Shown: one piece after another, positions 8,264 to 16,278 of the stretch | Numbering within the stretch: position 1 is the stretch's first letter | Layout: every line of letters starts with the position of its first letter | Source of the DNA: Saccharopolyspora dendranthemae | Lineage (GTDB): Bacteria; Actinomycetota; Actinomycetes; Mycobacteriales; Pseudonocardiaceae | Assembly (NCBI RefSeq): GCF_007829955.1 | Contig: NZ_VIWX01000004.1 | Coordinates: forward strand, 124,001 to 188,000 | Direction of reading: 5' to 3' | Length of the DNA stretch: 64,000 nucleotides | The notes under the pieces: model-generated | Database searches by the model: none | The model's input: the letters and a program-made list of their open reading frames with translations, nothing else | What the model was told of the DNA's origin: nothing | Program-made: the position numbers and the translations under genes

Positions 8264-9496
8264 TCACCGGTCGGCGCCGGACTCCGGCCCCTGCGGCTGC
8301 TTCGACGCACCGGACTCCGGTGCGCGGAGGGAGCGACGTTCGGCCACAGCGCAGATCGCGGTGATCACCAAGGTCACGGCGACACCACCGATGACCGCCG
8401 TGGCAGGGGTCGCCACTTGCAGTGCGACCGCCGAGAGCGTCGCCGTCAAGCTGTACCCGGCACCCTGCACGGCGTACATCATCGAGTACGCCGCTGCGTG
8501 AGCCTGCTCCGGCAACTGCTGTCGCAGGCTCAGGTTCCTGGTGACCATGACACCGGCCTGGAAGACACCGGCCAGCATCAACCCGACCGCGATACCCGCC
8601 ACTCCGGGCAGCAGGACGATCAATGTCACGCAGCAGGCTGTGGCCGTGAGGAAGACCAGGCTCTGGGCCTCGACCGCCCCCGGCCACCTGCGCAGCCCGT
8701 AGCAGAAGGCGCCGAACGCGCTGGCCAGAGCGAACGCCGCCAGCAGCGGCCCTGACCAGCCCACCGCGATCGCCCGGTCTTCCAGCAGGGCGGGCAGGAC
8801 GAGTTCCGCCGTGGCCAGCATCGCCATCGCTGCGGCACTGGTGAGATACACGGGCCACCCCGCCATCACCGCCCTGCTCATGGATGTCGGCGCGCGGGTC
8901 GCGGTGCTCTGCGTTGCCGGCTCGTGCAAGCGCAGCAGCAGGCCCCCTGCGAGCAACGCGAGCAACGCGCACAACACCAGCGGCGCGCCCGGGTGCACCT
9001 GCAGGGCGAGCAGCACGACGAGAGCCGGTGCCACGGCCCACGTGATCTGCGTGAGCATCGCCTCGGCGCTCAGCGCCCGGGCCACGTCGCGATCGCCCAC
9101 CAGGCGCGTGAGCAGTGACCGGATACCACCGGGGCACGCCGCCGGCCCTGCACCGGCCAGGAACGCCGTTGCGATCACCCAGCCGGGCGAACCGGTTGCG
9201 AGCAGCGGAAGCGCCCCGAAAGCCACGGCTCCGCAGAGCAACCCGATCACCAGCTGCGGCCGCATCCGCCCCCGACCGAGACGGCTTCCGAGCAGGGGCG
9301 CACCGACCACTTCGCCCAGCACGTACGCCGAGGCCAAGGTCGCTCCCAATGCATACCCGCCAGGGGTCGCTCTGCTGAAGAACACCAGGGCGAGCGGAGC
9401 CATGGCCACGGGCGCCTTGCTGGCCAGCGCGATCAACCCCCACAACAGCAGTTCCGGCGTCATGAGGTCTCGATAGCGCGGCTTGACGTTGGACAT
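8264..9496 (-). CDS. MFS transporter, likely product exporter of the DHHA cluster
   Basis: A 410-residue membrane protein with about twelve hydrophobic helices in two halves separated by a loop (around residues 205-225), the usual architecture of major-facilitator drug or metabolite exporters. A basic GSRLGRGRMRPQ loop sits at the place of the family motif A between helices 2 and 3. Its ATG at 9496 lies five bases after the stop of the ATP-grasp ligase gene, so the two are co-transcribed and translationally coupled. This position suggests export of, or self-protection against, the product assembled by the ligase. The substrate is not predictable from sequence. Confidence 0.87.
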   Translation of the reverse strand: MSNVKPRYRDLMTPELLLWGLIALASKAPVAMAPLALVFFSRATPGGYALGATLASAYVLGEVVGAPLLGSRLGRGRMRPQLVIGLLCGAVAFGALPLLATGSPGWVIATAFLAGAGPAACPGGIRSLLTRLVGDRDVARALSAEAMLTQITWAVAPALVVLLALQVHPGAPLVLCALLALLAGGLLLRLHEPATQSTATRAPTSMSRAVMAGWPVYLTSAAAMAMLATAELVLPALLEDRAIAVGWSGPLLAAFALASAFGAFCYGLRRWPGAVEAQSLVFLTATACCVTLIVLLPGVAGIAVGLMLAGVFQAGVMVTRNLSLRQQLPEQAHAAAYSMMYAVQGAGYSLTATLSAVALQVATPATAVIGGVAVTLVITAICAVAERRSLRAPESGASKQPQGPESGADR

Positions 9497-9501
9497 CGTT
9501 C

Positions 9502-10842
9502 TCAGGCTCCACTCTGACGTGCGGCGAACAACTCGGCGACAGCGGCTTCCATCCGCTCAACCTGCTCGCTGTCCCGGGCGACGACGCAGTACTCCCCGAA
9601 CCCGCCGACGGAACTGTCGTCGGTGACCGTGATGAGAACGCCCGTTCGCGAGGATGGGTCGTACGCGAGCCCATGGGACCTCAGCGCGTCCAGCGCGTCG
9701 GCGAACGCCGGGAACACGCAGCGTCGAAGCTCGACCAGTACCCGCTCCTCGAAGTAGTCACTTCCGACGATGCGCTCACCGATCCGGTGGATGTGCGTGG
9801 AACCACCGGTCCGGCAGTTGAACTCGTTGATCAGAATGGACTGGTCCGCCGTCACGATCGCGTCAACACTCACGGTCCCGCGATAACCCATCGCGTGGAT
9901 GGCCGCGCCCAGCCGGTACACGGTGTCCAGGAACCCGTCGAACTCAGCCGTACCGCTGGAGGGCGACGGGACGATCAGGCCGTTGAGAACGGGCTTCATC
10001 CGCATTTCCCCGTGGCCGGTGAATTCCACACCGTGGTCCTCGATCCTGATCTCGGCGTAGATCGGTGCCGAGTCGGGTAGGTAGTGCTCGATGACCACCT
10101 GGTTGCGCCCGCCATCAGTCAGCCATTCCCAACGGTCCGCAAGGTACTTCGACAGTTCCTCCCTGGTCTCCACCACAACGGCGCGCTGCGCGCCGATCGG
10201 GTTCACGCCGGAAATCGGACTCACGATCTCGTTGCCATATCCGGCTACGTGGAAGTCCTGCTTGAGGATGGCCGGATGCCCACGATCGAGGAGAGCGTTC
10301 CACAAGAACTGCTCGGCGTCCTCCTGCGACGAGACGACGGTTCCTGCCGGGACGGCGGCATCGACACCGCCGGCCAGCGACCGGAACGTGGACTTGCTGT
10401 TGAGCAGCTTTCCACCGCCTTGGTCGAGGAACCCGAAACCGGGCGTGACCGCACCTAGGCCGAGCGCCTTGGTCAGTTCCGCGACCGATCCGTCGAAGTG
10501 GAACGGCAGCACCCGATCAACTCCCCCGGTGGTCGCAGCGCGCAGCTCGGCGAGGAATCGCTCGTCGTTCAACCTGTCGCGGGAGAGCACACCTTCACCG
10601 GCTCGTCCCACCGGCGGCACGATCACGTGCACCGAATCGCGGTCGATTCCCAAACTTTCCGCGACATAGCGCAAGAACTCCTCGTCCGCAGGCATCGGCA
10701 GCACCAGGACGTCACCCTCCTGCAGACACCAGGCCATGCGCATCGCCTGGTTGCCAACGTACCGCCGATAGTCCGGATCCAGCAGTTCGAGGTCGCCGAC
10801 CATCTCCTCGGTTCGCTGATTGCTGATGATCACGGTCGCCAT
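9502..10842 (-). CDS. PGM1-like ATP-grasp amide/peptide ligase
   Basis: A 446-residue protein with a pre-ATP-grasp N-terminal domain (residues 1-~150, beginning ATVIISNQRTEE), then an ATP-grasp fold. An ATP-binding lysine lies in AILKQDFHVAGYGNE, and metal-binding acid residues lie in INEFNCRTGGSTH. A small C-terminal domain ends the protein. This layout matches the peptide-ligase group typified by pheganomycin PGM1, which joins an unusual amino acid to a peptide or amino acid at the cost of ATP. I chose the ATG at 10842 because GAAGGGG lies six bases upstream. An ATG at 10848 is possible. It is divergent from the DHHA genes across a region with four dyad elements, so it probably couples the DHHA-derived unit to an amine or acid partner. 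Confidence 0.85.
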   Translation of the reverse strand: MATVIISNQRTEEMVGDLELLDPDYRRYVGNQAMRMAWCLQEGDVLVLPMPADEEFLRYVAESLGIDRDSVHVIVPPVGRAGEGVLSRDRLNDERFLAELRAATTGGVDRVLPFHFDGSVAELTKALGLGAVTPGFGFLDQGGGKLLNSKSTFRSLAGGVDAAVPAGTVVSSQEDAEQFLWNALLDRGHPAILKQDFHVAGYGNEIVSPISGVNPIGAQRAVVVETREELSKYLADRWEWLTDGGRNQVVIEHYLPDSAPIYAEIRIEDHGVEFTGHGEMRMKPVLNGLIVPSPSSGTAEFDGFLDTVYRLGAAIHAMGYRGTVSVDAIVTADQSILINEFNCRTGGSTHIHRIGERIVGSDYFEERVLVELRRCVFPAFADALDALRSHGLAYDPSSRTGVLITVTDDSSVGGFGEYCVVARDSEQVERMEAAVAELFAARQSGA

Positions 10843-10942
10843 GCTCATCCCCTTCGATCGTCTGTGTTCGCCGTCCCGGACCGCACAGCGAACCGGAGCG
10901 GGGAGTTGCTCCACCGTCTCACCCTGAATACGAATCCATCCA

Positions 10943-11063
10943 CTACTCGAATGAGTACTAATGCGAACCCGGGACTATTCGATCGAGTAGCGGCCAGAAC
11001 CCGGATGCACCTCTTACTCGAACGGGGATTGGTCGTCGAGCCATGAACTGCGCGATCGAGTAG
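10943..11063. promoter_or_regulatory. four LuxR-type 16-bp dyads in the divergent promoter
   Basis: Two clear dyads of the form CTAnTC-N4-GAGTA(G/C) occur at 10943-10958 (CTACTCGAATGAGTAC) and 10975-10990 (CTATTCGATCGAGTAG). Two further sites retain one good half each, at 11014-11029 (left half TTACTC) and 11048-11063 (right half GAGTAG). Start-to-start spacings are 32, 39 and 34 bp, about three helical turns. They fill the gap between the ATP-grasp gene and the malic-enzyme gene. The CT-N12-AG layout is typical of GerE-fold (LuxR) regulators, so the LAL protein encoded at the end of the cluster is the obvious candidate ligand. Confidence 0.65.
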
Positions 11064-11122
11064 TGGACCACCACGCACACCGGCCACTAGATTTCAATTC
11101 CGTGCCAACCGGAAGGAATTCC

Positions 11123-12373
11123 ATGACATTCGCCAATACCGCGACCGAGATCCAGGAAAGCGAGATATTCAGCGCCCACAAGGGCGGAAAAATCTGCATC
11201 GAAACGACTGCCGAACTCAACGATCCGCATTCTCTGGCCGTCGCCTACACACCCGGAGTCGCCGCGGTCAGCCAGGCGATCGCCGCGCAGCCGGCTCTGG
11301 CCGAGCGCTACACCTGGGCGAGCCGCCTCGTCGCAGTGGTCACCGATGGCACCGCCGTGCTGGGGCTCGGTGATGTCGGGCCGGCAGCGGCTCTTCCCGT
11401 GATGGAGGGAAAAGCTGTCTTGCTGAAGCGACTCGGCGGGGTCGACGCGATCCCGCTGGTGCTCGATACCACGGACAACGACGAGATCATCGAGACGCTG
11501 GTCCGGCTGCGTCCGTCGTACGGCGCGGTAAGCCTGGAGGACGTGGCAGCGCCCCGCTGTTTCGAGCTTGAGCGACGGCTCGTCGAGGCGCTGGATTGCC
11601 CCGTGATGCACGACGACCAGCACGGCACGGCCATCGCCGTTCTCGCCGCCCTTCGCGGAGCGTGTGCGGTGGTCGAGCGCCCACTGCAGGACCGGCGCGT
11701 GGTGGTATCAGGCGCCGGAGCAGCGGGGCTCGCCTGCGCGCGGATACTGCTGGCTGCAGGTGTTTCCGATGTGACCGTGCTCGACTCCCGGGGAATCATC
11801 AATCGAGGGCGCCCCGACATGAACACCGCCAAAACCGAGGTCGCCGAACGCACCAATCCGCGATCGTTGAGCGGTGGACTCGCCGAGGCGATCCGAGGCG
11901 CGGACGTCTTCGTGGGGCTATCGAGCTCACAGGTGCCCGAGCACCTGATCGCTGCGATGGCGCCCGACGGCATCGTGCTCGCCCTCTCCAATCCCCATCC
12001 GGAGATTGCCCCGCATGTCGCAGCCAGACACGTCGCAGTGGTCGGCACCGGCGGAAGCGACTTCCCGAACCAGGTCATCAACATGCTGGCCTCTCCCGGG
12101 ATGTACCGAGGCGCGCTCGATGCCGGGGCCCGGCGCATCACCGAACACATGAAGCTCGCCGCCGCCCAAGCGATCGCCGAAGTCGCAGCCGGCGACCTGA
12201 GTGCGGATCGCATCGTCCCCCATTCACTCGACTCCAGGGTCATGCCCGCTGTGGCCAACGCTGTGGCACGCGCCGCCATCGAGGACTCCACCCGCTCGCT
12301 CGTTTCACGATCAGCAGCGTTTTCCAAGGCAGAACAACGCTACGACCACACGACATCGGAGCACGAAGGATGA
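11123..12373 (+). CDS. malic-enzyme homologue in the DHHA cluster
   Basis: A 416-residue NAD(P)-dependent malic enzyme of the short bacterial type. Present are the catalytic Tyr42 in AYTPGVA, Lys97 in PVMEGKAVLLK, the metal-binding HDDQHGTA block and the Rossmann motif SGAGAAGLACAR. Two usually strict segments differ: the expected ANPTPEI reads SNPHPEI (His292), and GRSDYPNQ reads GGSDFPNQ (Gly311 where Arg is usual). Normal activity would be malate to pyruvate plus CO2 and NAD(P)H. The ATG at 11123 follows GGAAGGA, and the stop overlaps the DAHP synthase start by four bases, so it is a true cluster member. It may supply cofactor or carbon, or act on another hydroxy acid. Confidence 0.88.
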   Translation: MTFANTATEIQESEIFSAHKGGKICIETTAELNDPHSLAVAYTPGVAAVSQAIAAQPALAERYTWASRLVAVVTDGTAVLGLGDVGPAAALPVMEGKAVLLKRLGGVDAIPLVLDTTDNDEIIETLVRLRPSYGAVSLEDVAAPRCFELERRLVEALDCPVMHDDQHGTAIAVLAALRGACAVVERPLQDRRVVVSGAGAAGLACARILLAAGVSDVTVLDSRGIINRGRPDMNTAKTEVAERTNPRSLSGGLAEAIRGADVFVGLSSSQVPEHLIAAMAPDGIVLALSNPHPEIAPHVAARHVAVVGTGGSDFPNQVINMLASPGMYRGALDAGARRITEHMKLAAAQAIAEVAAGDLSADRIVPHSLDSRVMPAVANAVARAAIEDSTRSLVSRSAAFSKAEQRYDHTTSEHEG

Positions 12374-13542
12374 CTTCCGTTCAGCAATTCGCAACCGACC
12401 TCGTCACCGGAACCGCGCTGCACCAACCCACTTGGGATGACCCGCAGGCCTTGGCACTGGTCAAGGCCCGCCTGCAGGCCGCAGAGCCCCTCGTCTCCCC
12501 GATCGACGTGGCTCGACTCCGTGAGCAGCTGGCGTCGGCCGCCGCGGGCGAGGTCACTGTGATCCAGGCCGGGGACTGCGCGGAAGACTGGTCGGAGACC
12601 ACGCCGGGACACATCGCCCGCAAAAAAGAGCTCCTCGACGCCATCGCCGACACCATGGAGCGGGAAACCGGTCGGCCAGTGCTGCGCGTGGGGCGAATCG
12701 CCGGTCAGTACGCCAAACCCCGCTCCACCGACGTCGAAACAGTGGCAGGCGTGGAGCTTCCCGTCTTCCGCGGGCACATGGTCAACTCGCCGAAACCGGA
12801 TGCGAAGCTCCGAACCCCTGATCCCTGGCGCATGCTCACCGGGTATCGAGCGGCATACGACACCACGCGACTCCTCGGCTGGGGTACCGACACCAGCCGC
12901 ACGTCAGGTACGTGGACGAGCCACGAGATGCTGCTGCTGGATTACGAACTCGCCATGGTTCGACAGCAAACGGACGGCGGCCACCTCCTCACCTCGACAC
13001 ACTGGCCCTGGATCGGCGACCGCACCCGCCAGGTCGCAGGCGCGCACGTGGACCTCCTTTCCGCGCTGACCAATCCGGTCGCTTGCAAGGTCGGTCCCAC
13101 GATGACCACCGGAGAACTGCTCGCGTTGTGCGAGCGCCTCGACCCGCGGAGAAAACCCGGACGCTTGACGCTGATCTCGCGCATGGGGGCAGAGGCCGTT
13201 CTGGACCGGCTTCCGGTGCTCGTCTCCGCCGTCCGAGCGGCCGGACACCCGGTGGTATGGCTGTGCGACCCGATGCACGGCAACACGGTGCGCAGGACCG
13301 ACGGGTCGAAGACTCGGCTCGTGGAGACGGTCGTACGAGAGGTTCAGCGATTCCAGAACGCGGTGGACTCGGGTAACGGCGTGCCCGGCGGTCTCCACCT
13401 GGAGACCACGCCCGAGGACGTCACCGAGTGCGTCGACGCCGAGCACCACCTCGACCAGCCCTGGACCAGCTACACGTCGTTCTGCGATCCGCGCCTCAAC
13501 CCACGCCAAGCTCTCACCGTCGCTGCCGCCTGGCGCGGTTGA
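12370..13542 (+). CDS. phzC: class II DAHP synthase (PhzC-type)
   Basis: A 390-residue class II 3-deoxy-D-arabino-heptulosonate 7-phosphate synthase, which condenses PEP with erythrose 4-phosphate and opens the shikimate route. Diagnostic segments are VIQAGDCAEDW near residue 60, GRIAGQYAKPRS near 110, KVGPTMTTGEL, LISRMGAE, and the metal-site region WLCDPMHGNT. It is shorter than plant or mycobacterial housekeeping enzymes, like phenazine-cluster PhzC, which lack some regulatory insertions. Its ATG lies within the stop of the malic-enzyme gene (ATGA). Placement before phzD and phzE indicates that it raises chorismate supply for this cluster. Confidence 0.9.
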   Translation: MTSVQQFATDLVTGTALHQPTWDDPQALALVKARLQAAEPLVSPIDVARLREQLASAAAGEVTVIQAGDCAEDWSETTPGHIARKKELLDAIADTMERETGRPVLRVGRIAGQYAKPRSTDVETVAGVELPVFRGHMVNSPKPDAKLRTPDPWRMLTGYRAAYDTTRLLGWGTDTSRTSGTWTSHEMLLLDYELAMVRQQTDGGHLLTSTHWPWIGDRTRQVAGAHVDLLSALTNPVACKVGPTMTTGELLALCERLDPRRKPGRLTLISRMGAEAVLDRLPVLVSAVRAAGHPVVWLCDPMHGNTVRRTDGSKTRLVETVVREVQRFQNAVDSGNGVPGGLHLETTPEDVTECVDAEHHLDQPWTSYTSFCDPRLNPRQALTVAAAWRG

Positions 13543-13589
13543 GAGCACGCTCGACTCCCTTCCCTCCGCGACACATCAGGAGAACGACC

Positions 13590-14234
13590 ATGCCCATTCC
13601 CGACATCGACGCGTACCCCATGCCGGAGAACGGCGATTTCCCGGAACCCGTTCCCGGCTGGACCCCGGATCCGAAACGAGCGCTGCTTCTCGTTCACGAT
13701 ATGCAGCGCTACTTCCTTCGTCCGTTCGATCCTGACCGCGCACCCGGACGCGAGTTAATACGCCACACGTCCCTGCTGCGCGACTCCTGCGCCGATCTCG
13801 GCGTTCCAGTTGCCTACACCGCCCAGCCGGGCGGAATGACCGAACAGCAGCGCGGCCTCCTCAAGGATTTCTGGGGTCCTGGAATGCAAGTGCTCGCAGA
13901 AGATCGCGAAGTGATCGACGAGCTGAAGCCGGCAGGCGACGACTGGGTGTTCACCAAATGGCGCTACAGCGCCTTTTTCCACTCCGATCTCCTCGCGAAG
14001 ATGCGTGAGCACGGTCGTGACCAGATCATCGTCTGCGGGGTGTACGCGCACGTCGGCGTGCTGATGACGGCGGTGGAAGCGTTCACGAACGACATCGAGA
14101 CCTTCGTCGTCGCCGATGCAGTCGCCGACTTCTCCGAATCACGCCACCGCATGGCGCTCGACTACGCGGCCGAACGCTGCGCCGTGGTGAAAACCACCAA
14201 GACGATGTTGTCCGATCTCAAGGGCAAGGGGTGA
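13590..14234 (+). CDS. phzD: PhzD-type isochorismatase (ADIC hydrolase)
   Basis: A 214-residue cysteine-hydrolase-fold protein. PhzD removes pyruvate from 2-amino-2-deoxyisochorismate to give trans-2,3-dihydro-3-hydroxyanthranilic acid (DHHA). The family layout is complete: an N-terminal segment rich in Pro (PIPDIDAYPMPENGDFPE), the catalytic Asp in LLVHDMQRYF, the Lys in WVFTKWRYSAFFHSDL, and CGVYAHVGVLMTA. The vinyl-ether substrate pocket residues FL/PF and WRYSAF are as in PhzD. The ATG at 13590 follows AGGAGAACGACC. It sits six bases ahead of phzE, so the two enzymes are made together. Confidence 0.93.
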   Translation: MPIPDIDAYPMPENGDFPEPVPGWTPDPKRALLLVHDMQRYFLRPFDPDRAPGRELIRHTSLLRDSCADLGVPVAYTAQPGGMTEQQRGLLKDFWGPGMQVLAEDREVIDELKPAGDDWVFTKWRYSAFFHSDLLAKMREHGRDQIIVCGVYAHVGVLMTAVEAFTNDIETFVVADAVADFSESRHRMALDYAAERCAVVKTTKTMLSDLKGKG

Positions 14235-14240
14235 ACTCAC

Positions 14241-16112
14241 ATGACCGATCTGCTGGCGAATCTGCTCAACGGCCGAGCACCCGCGTACGCACTGCTGCAC
14301 CGTCCGGAGACCACCGGCGACAACCTCGATGTGTTGGTCGGCTCGATCTCGACCGTGGAGGCGATCGACTCGATCCCGCTGCCTGATGCGGGCGATGCGC
14401 CCCAGCACCAGGACGTGCTGGCAGTCATACCCTTCCAGCAAATCAGAGAGCGCGGGTACGCCGCGACCGACGATCACGAGCCCTTGATCACGATGCGGAT
14501 CGAGAAGCAGAGCACGGTCGAGCTCTCCGAAGTCGTGCGACGCCTGCCCAACACCGGGGCCACCCTGGAGAACAGTCATTTCGACGTGACGGACGAAGAG
14601 TACGCCGCGATCGTCGAAGATGTCGTGGAGACAGAGATCGGCCGAGGCGAAGGGGCGAACTTCGTCATCAGACGCTCCTTCGTCGCGGACATCACCGATT
14701 ACTCGCCGCGTGACGCCTTGTCATTCTACCGGCGACTGCTCGAACAGGAGAGTGGCGCGTACTGGACGTTCCTGATCCATACCGGGGAACGCACGTTCGT
14801 CGGCGCCAGCCCTGAGCGTCACATCAGCGTGCGCGGCGGAACCGCCGTGATGAACCCGATCAGCGGGACGTACCGGTACCCGAATTCGGGGCCGGCGCTG
14901 CCCGAGGTCATGGAGTTCCTCGCGGACCAGAAGGAGTCCGACGAGCTCTGCATGGTCGTGGACGAAGAGCTGAAGATGATGGCGCAGTCCTGCGAGCAGG
15001 ACATCAGAGTCGTCGGCCCCTTCCTCAAGGAGATGACCCGGCTCGCCCACACCGAGTACTTCATCGAAGGACGAACGTCCAAGGACGTTCGTGACATCCT
15101 GCGCGACACCATGTTCGCCCCGACGGTCACTGGGAGCCCGCTGGAGAACGCGTGCAAGGTGATTCAGCGCCACGAACCCGAAGGCCGCGGTTACTACAGC
15201 GGGGTCATCGCCCTGTTCGGACGGGATGAGCACGGCGACCGCACTCTCGACTCGGCGATCACGATCCGGACCGCGGACATCGACTCGGTCGGCCGAGTGC
15301 GAATCGGTGTCGGTGCCACGCTGGTACGTCACTCCGACCCGGCTTCCGAAGTGGCGGAGACCCGGGCGAAGGCCGCCGGGCTGCTCGCAGCCCTCACCAA
15401 CGACGGTCCGCGCCGTTTCGCCAACCACCCCCAGGTTCGGGAAGCACTGGAAAGGCGCAACGAATCCATCGCCGGTTTTTGGTTGCGCGCGGACGACGGC
15501 GACCCTGCCAACATCTCGCACCTCGCCGGCCGCACCGTCCTGGTCATCGATGCCGAGGACACCTTCACGTCGATGATCGGCCACCAGCTTCGTTCCATGG
15601 GCCTCAACGTCACGGTGAGCAGGTTCGACGAGCCGCATGAGATCGCGGAACACGATCTCGTCGTCATGGGACCGGGGCCGGGCGATCCGAGGCGAGCCGA
15701 ACACGCCAAGATCGCGCAGCTCCGCGCGACGATGGTGCGGCTCCTCGAAGAGCGGCGGCCGTTCCTGGCCATCTGCCTGAGCCACCAGATCCTCAGCGAC
15801 CTGCTCGATCTCCCCTTGGTGCAACGTGAGACGCCGAACCAGGGCGTGCAGTCTCGGATCGACCTCTTCGGCCGGCCGGAGCGCGTCGGCTTCTACAACA
15901 CCTTTGCTGCCCTGGCGCAGTCAACCGAGTTCCACCACCCCCTCGTCGGCTCGGTGGAGTGCAGCCGCGATTCCTCCACCGGCGAGGTGCACGGCCTTCG
16001 CGGACCCGGCTTCGCCTCCGTCCAGTTCCACCCCGAATCCGTCCTGACCAGTGCGGGACCGCGCATCCTCGGCACGCTGATGACGGAGGCGCTGAGCATC
16101 GGCGTCGCATAG
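14241..16112 (+). CDS. phzE: PhzE-type 2-amino-2-deoxyisochorismate synthase
   Basis: A 623-residue fusion. Residues 1-~410 form a chorismate-utilising (anthranilate-synthase component I-like) domain, with SPERHISVRGG, PISGTYRYP, DEELKMMAQSCE and GYYSGVIALFG. Residues ~430-623 form a class I glutamine amidotransferase domain with Cys512 in LAICLSHQ and the HPE pair in VQFHPESV. It converts chorismate plus glutamine ammonia into ADIC, the substrate of the PhzD encoded just upstream. It overlaps nothing and ends nine bases before a very strong terminator. No phzA, phzB, phzF or phzG gene occurs nearby, so the pathway should stop at DHHA or leave the phenazine route. Confidence 0.93.
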   Translation: MTDLLANLLNGRAPAYALLHRPETTGDNLDVLVGSISTVEAIDSIPLPDAGDAPQHQDVLAVIPFQQIRERGYAATDDHEPLITMRIEKQSTVELSEVVRRLPNTGATLENSHFDVTDEEYAAIVEDVVETEIGRGEGANFVIRRSFVADITDYSPRDALSFYRRLLEQESGAYWTFLIHTGERTFVGASPERHISVRGGTAVMNPISGTYRYPNSGPALPEVMEFLADQKESDELCMVVDEELKMMAQSCEQDIRVVGPFLKEMTRLAHTEYFIEGRTSKDVRDILRDTMFAPTVTGSPLENACKVIQRHEPEGRGYYSGVIALFGRDEHGDRTLDSAITIRTADIDSVGRVRIGVGATLVRHSDPASEVAETRAKAAGLLAALTNDGPRRFANHPQVREALERRNESIAGFWLRADDGDPANISHLAGRTVLVIDAEDTFTSMIGHQLRSMGLNVTVSRFDEPHEIAEHDLVVMGPGPGDPRRAEHAKIAQLRATMVRLLEERRPFLAICLSHQILSDLLDLPLVQRETPNQGVQSRIDLFGRPERVGFYNTFAALAQSTEFHHPLVGSVECSRDSSTGEVHGLRGPGFASVQFHPESVLTSAGPRILGTLMTEALSIGVA

Positions 16113-16120
16113 GCAGCGGC

Positions 16121-16166
16121 GGTCACGGGCCGGCATCGGCGAACCTGCCGATGCCGGCCCGTGACC
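16121..16166 (+). terminator. strong terminator after phzE
   Basis: A perfect 20-bp inverted repeat with a six-base loop: the left arm (16121-16140) begins GGTCACGGGCCGG and the right arm ends CCGGCCCGTGACC (16166). It lies immediately after the phzE stop codon and separates the biosynthetic operon from the regulator gene. Confidence 0.85.
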
Positions 16167-16278
16167 TGACTCACCCGACCGCGGAGCACAGCTTTGCTCA
16201 ACACTCGCCAATCCGTTCACCACACCAGGCATAATTCCTCTGCGGAGCCGCCAGTTCACGGACCGTGAGGGGAGTCGC

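Noticed and set aside
8049..9674. 541-codon open frame on the minus strand overlapping the MFS gene
   Set aside because: It overlaps the well-supported transporter in another frame, has an Arg/Gly-rich composition and no conserved motif.
12370..16112. Phenazine biosynthesis cluster
   Set aside because: Only phzC-, phzD- and phzE-type genes are present. phzF, phzA/B and phzG are needed for the phenazine core and none is in the window.
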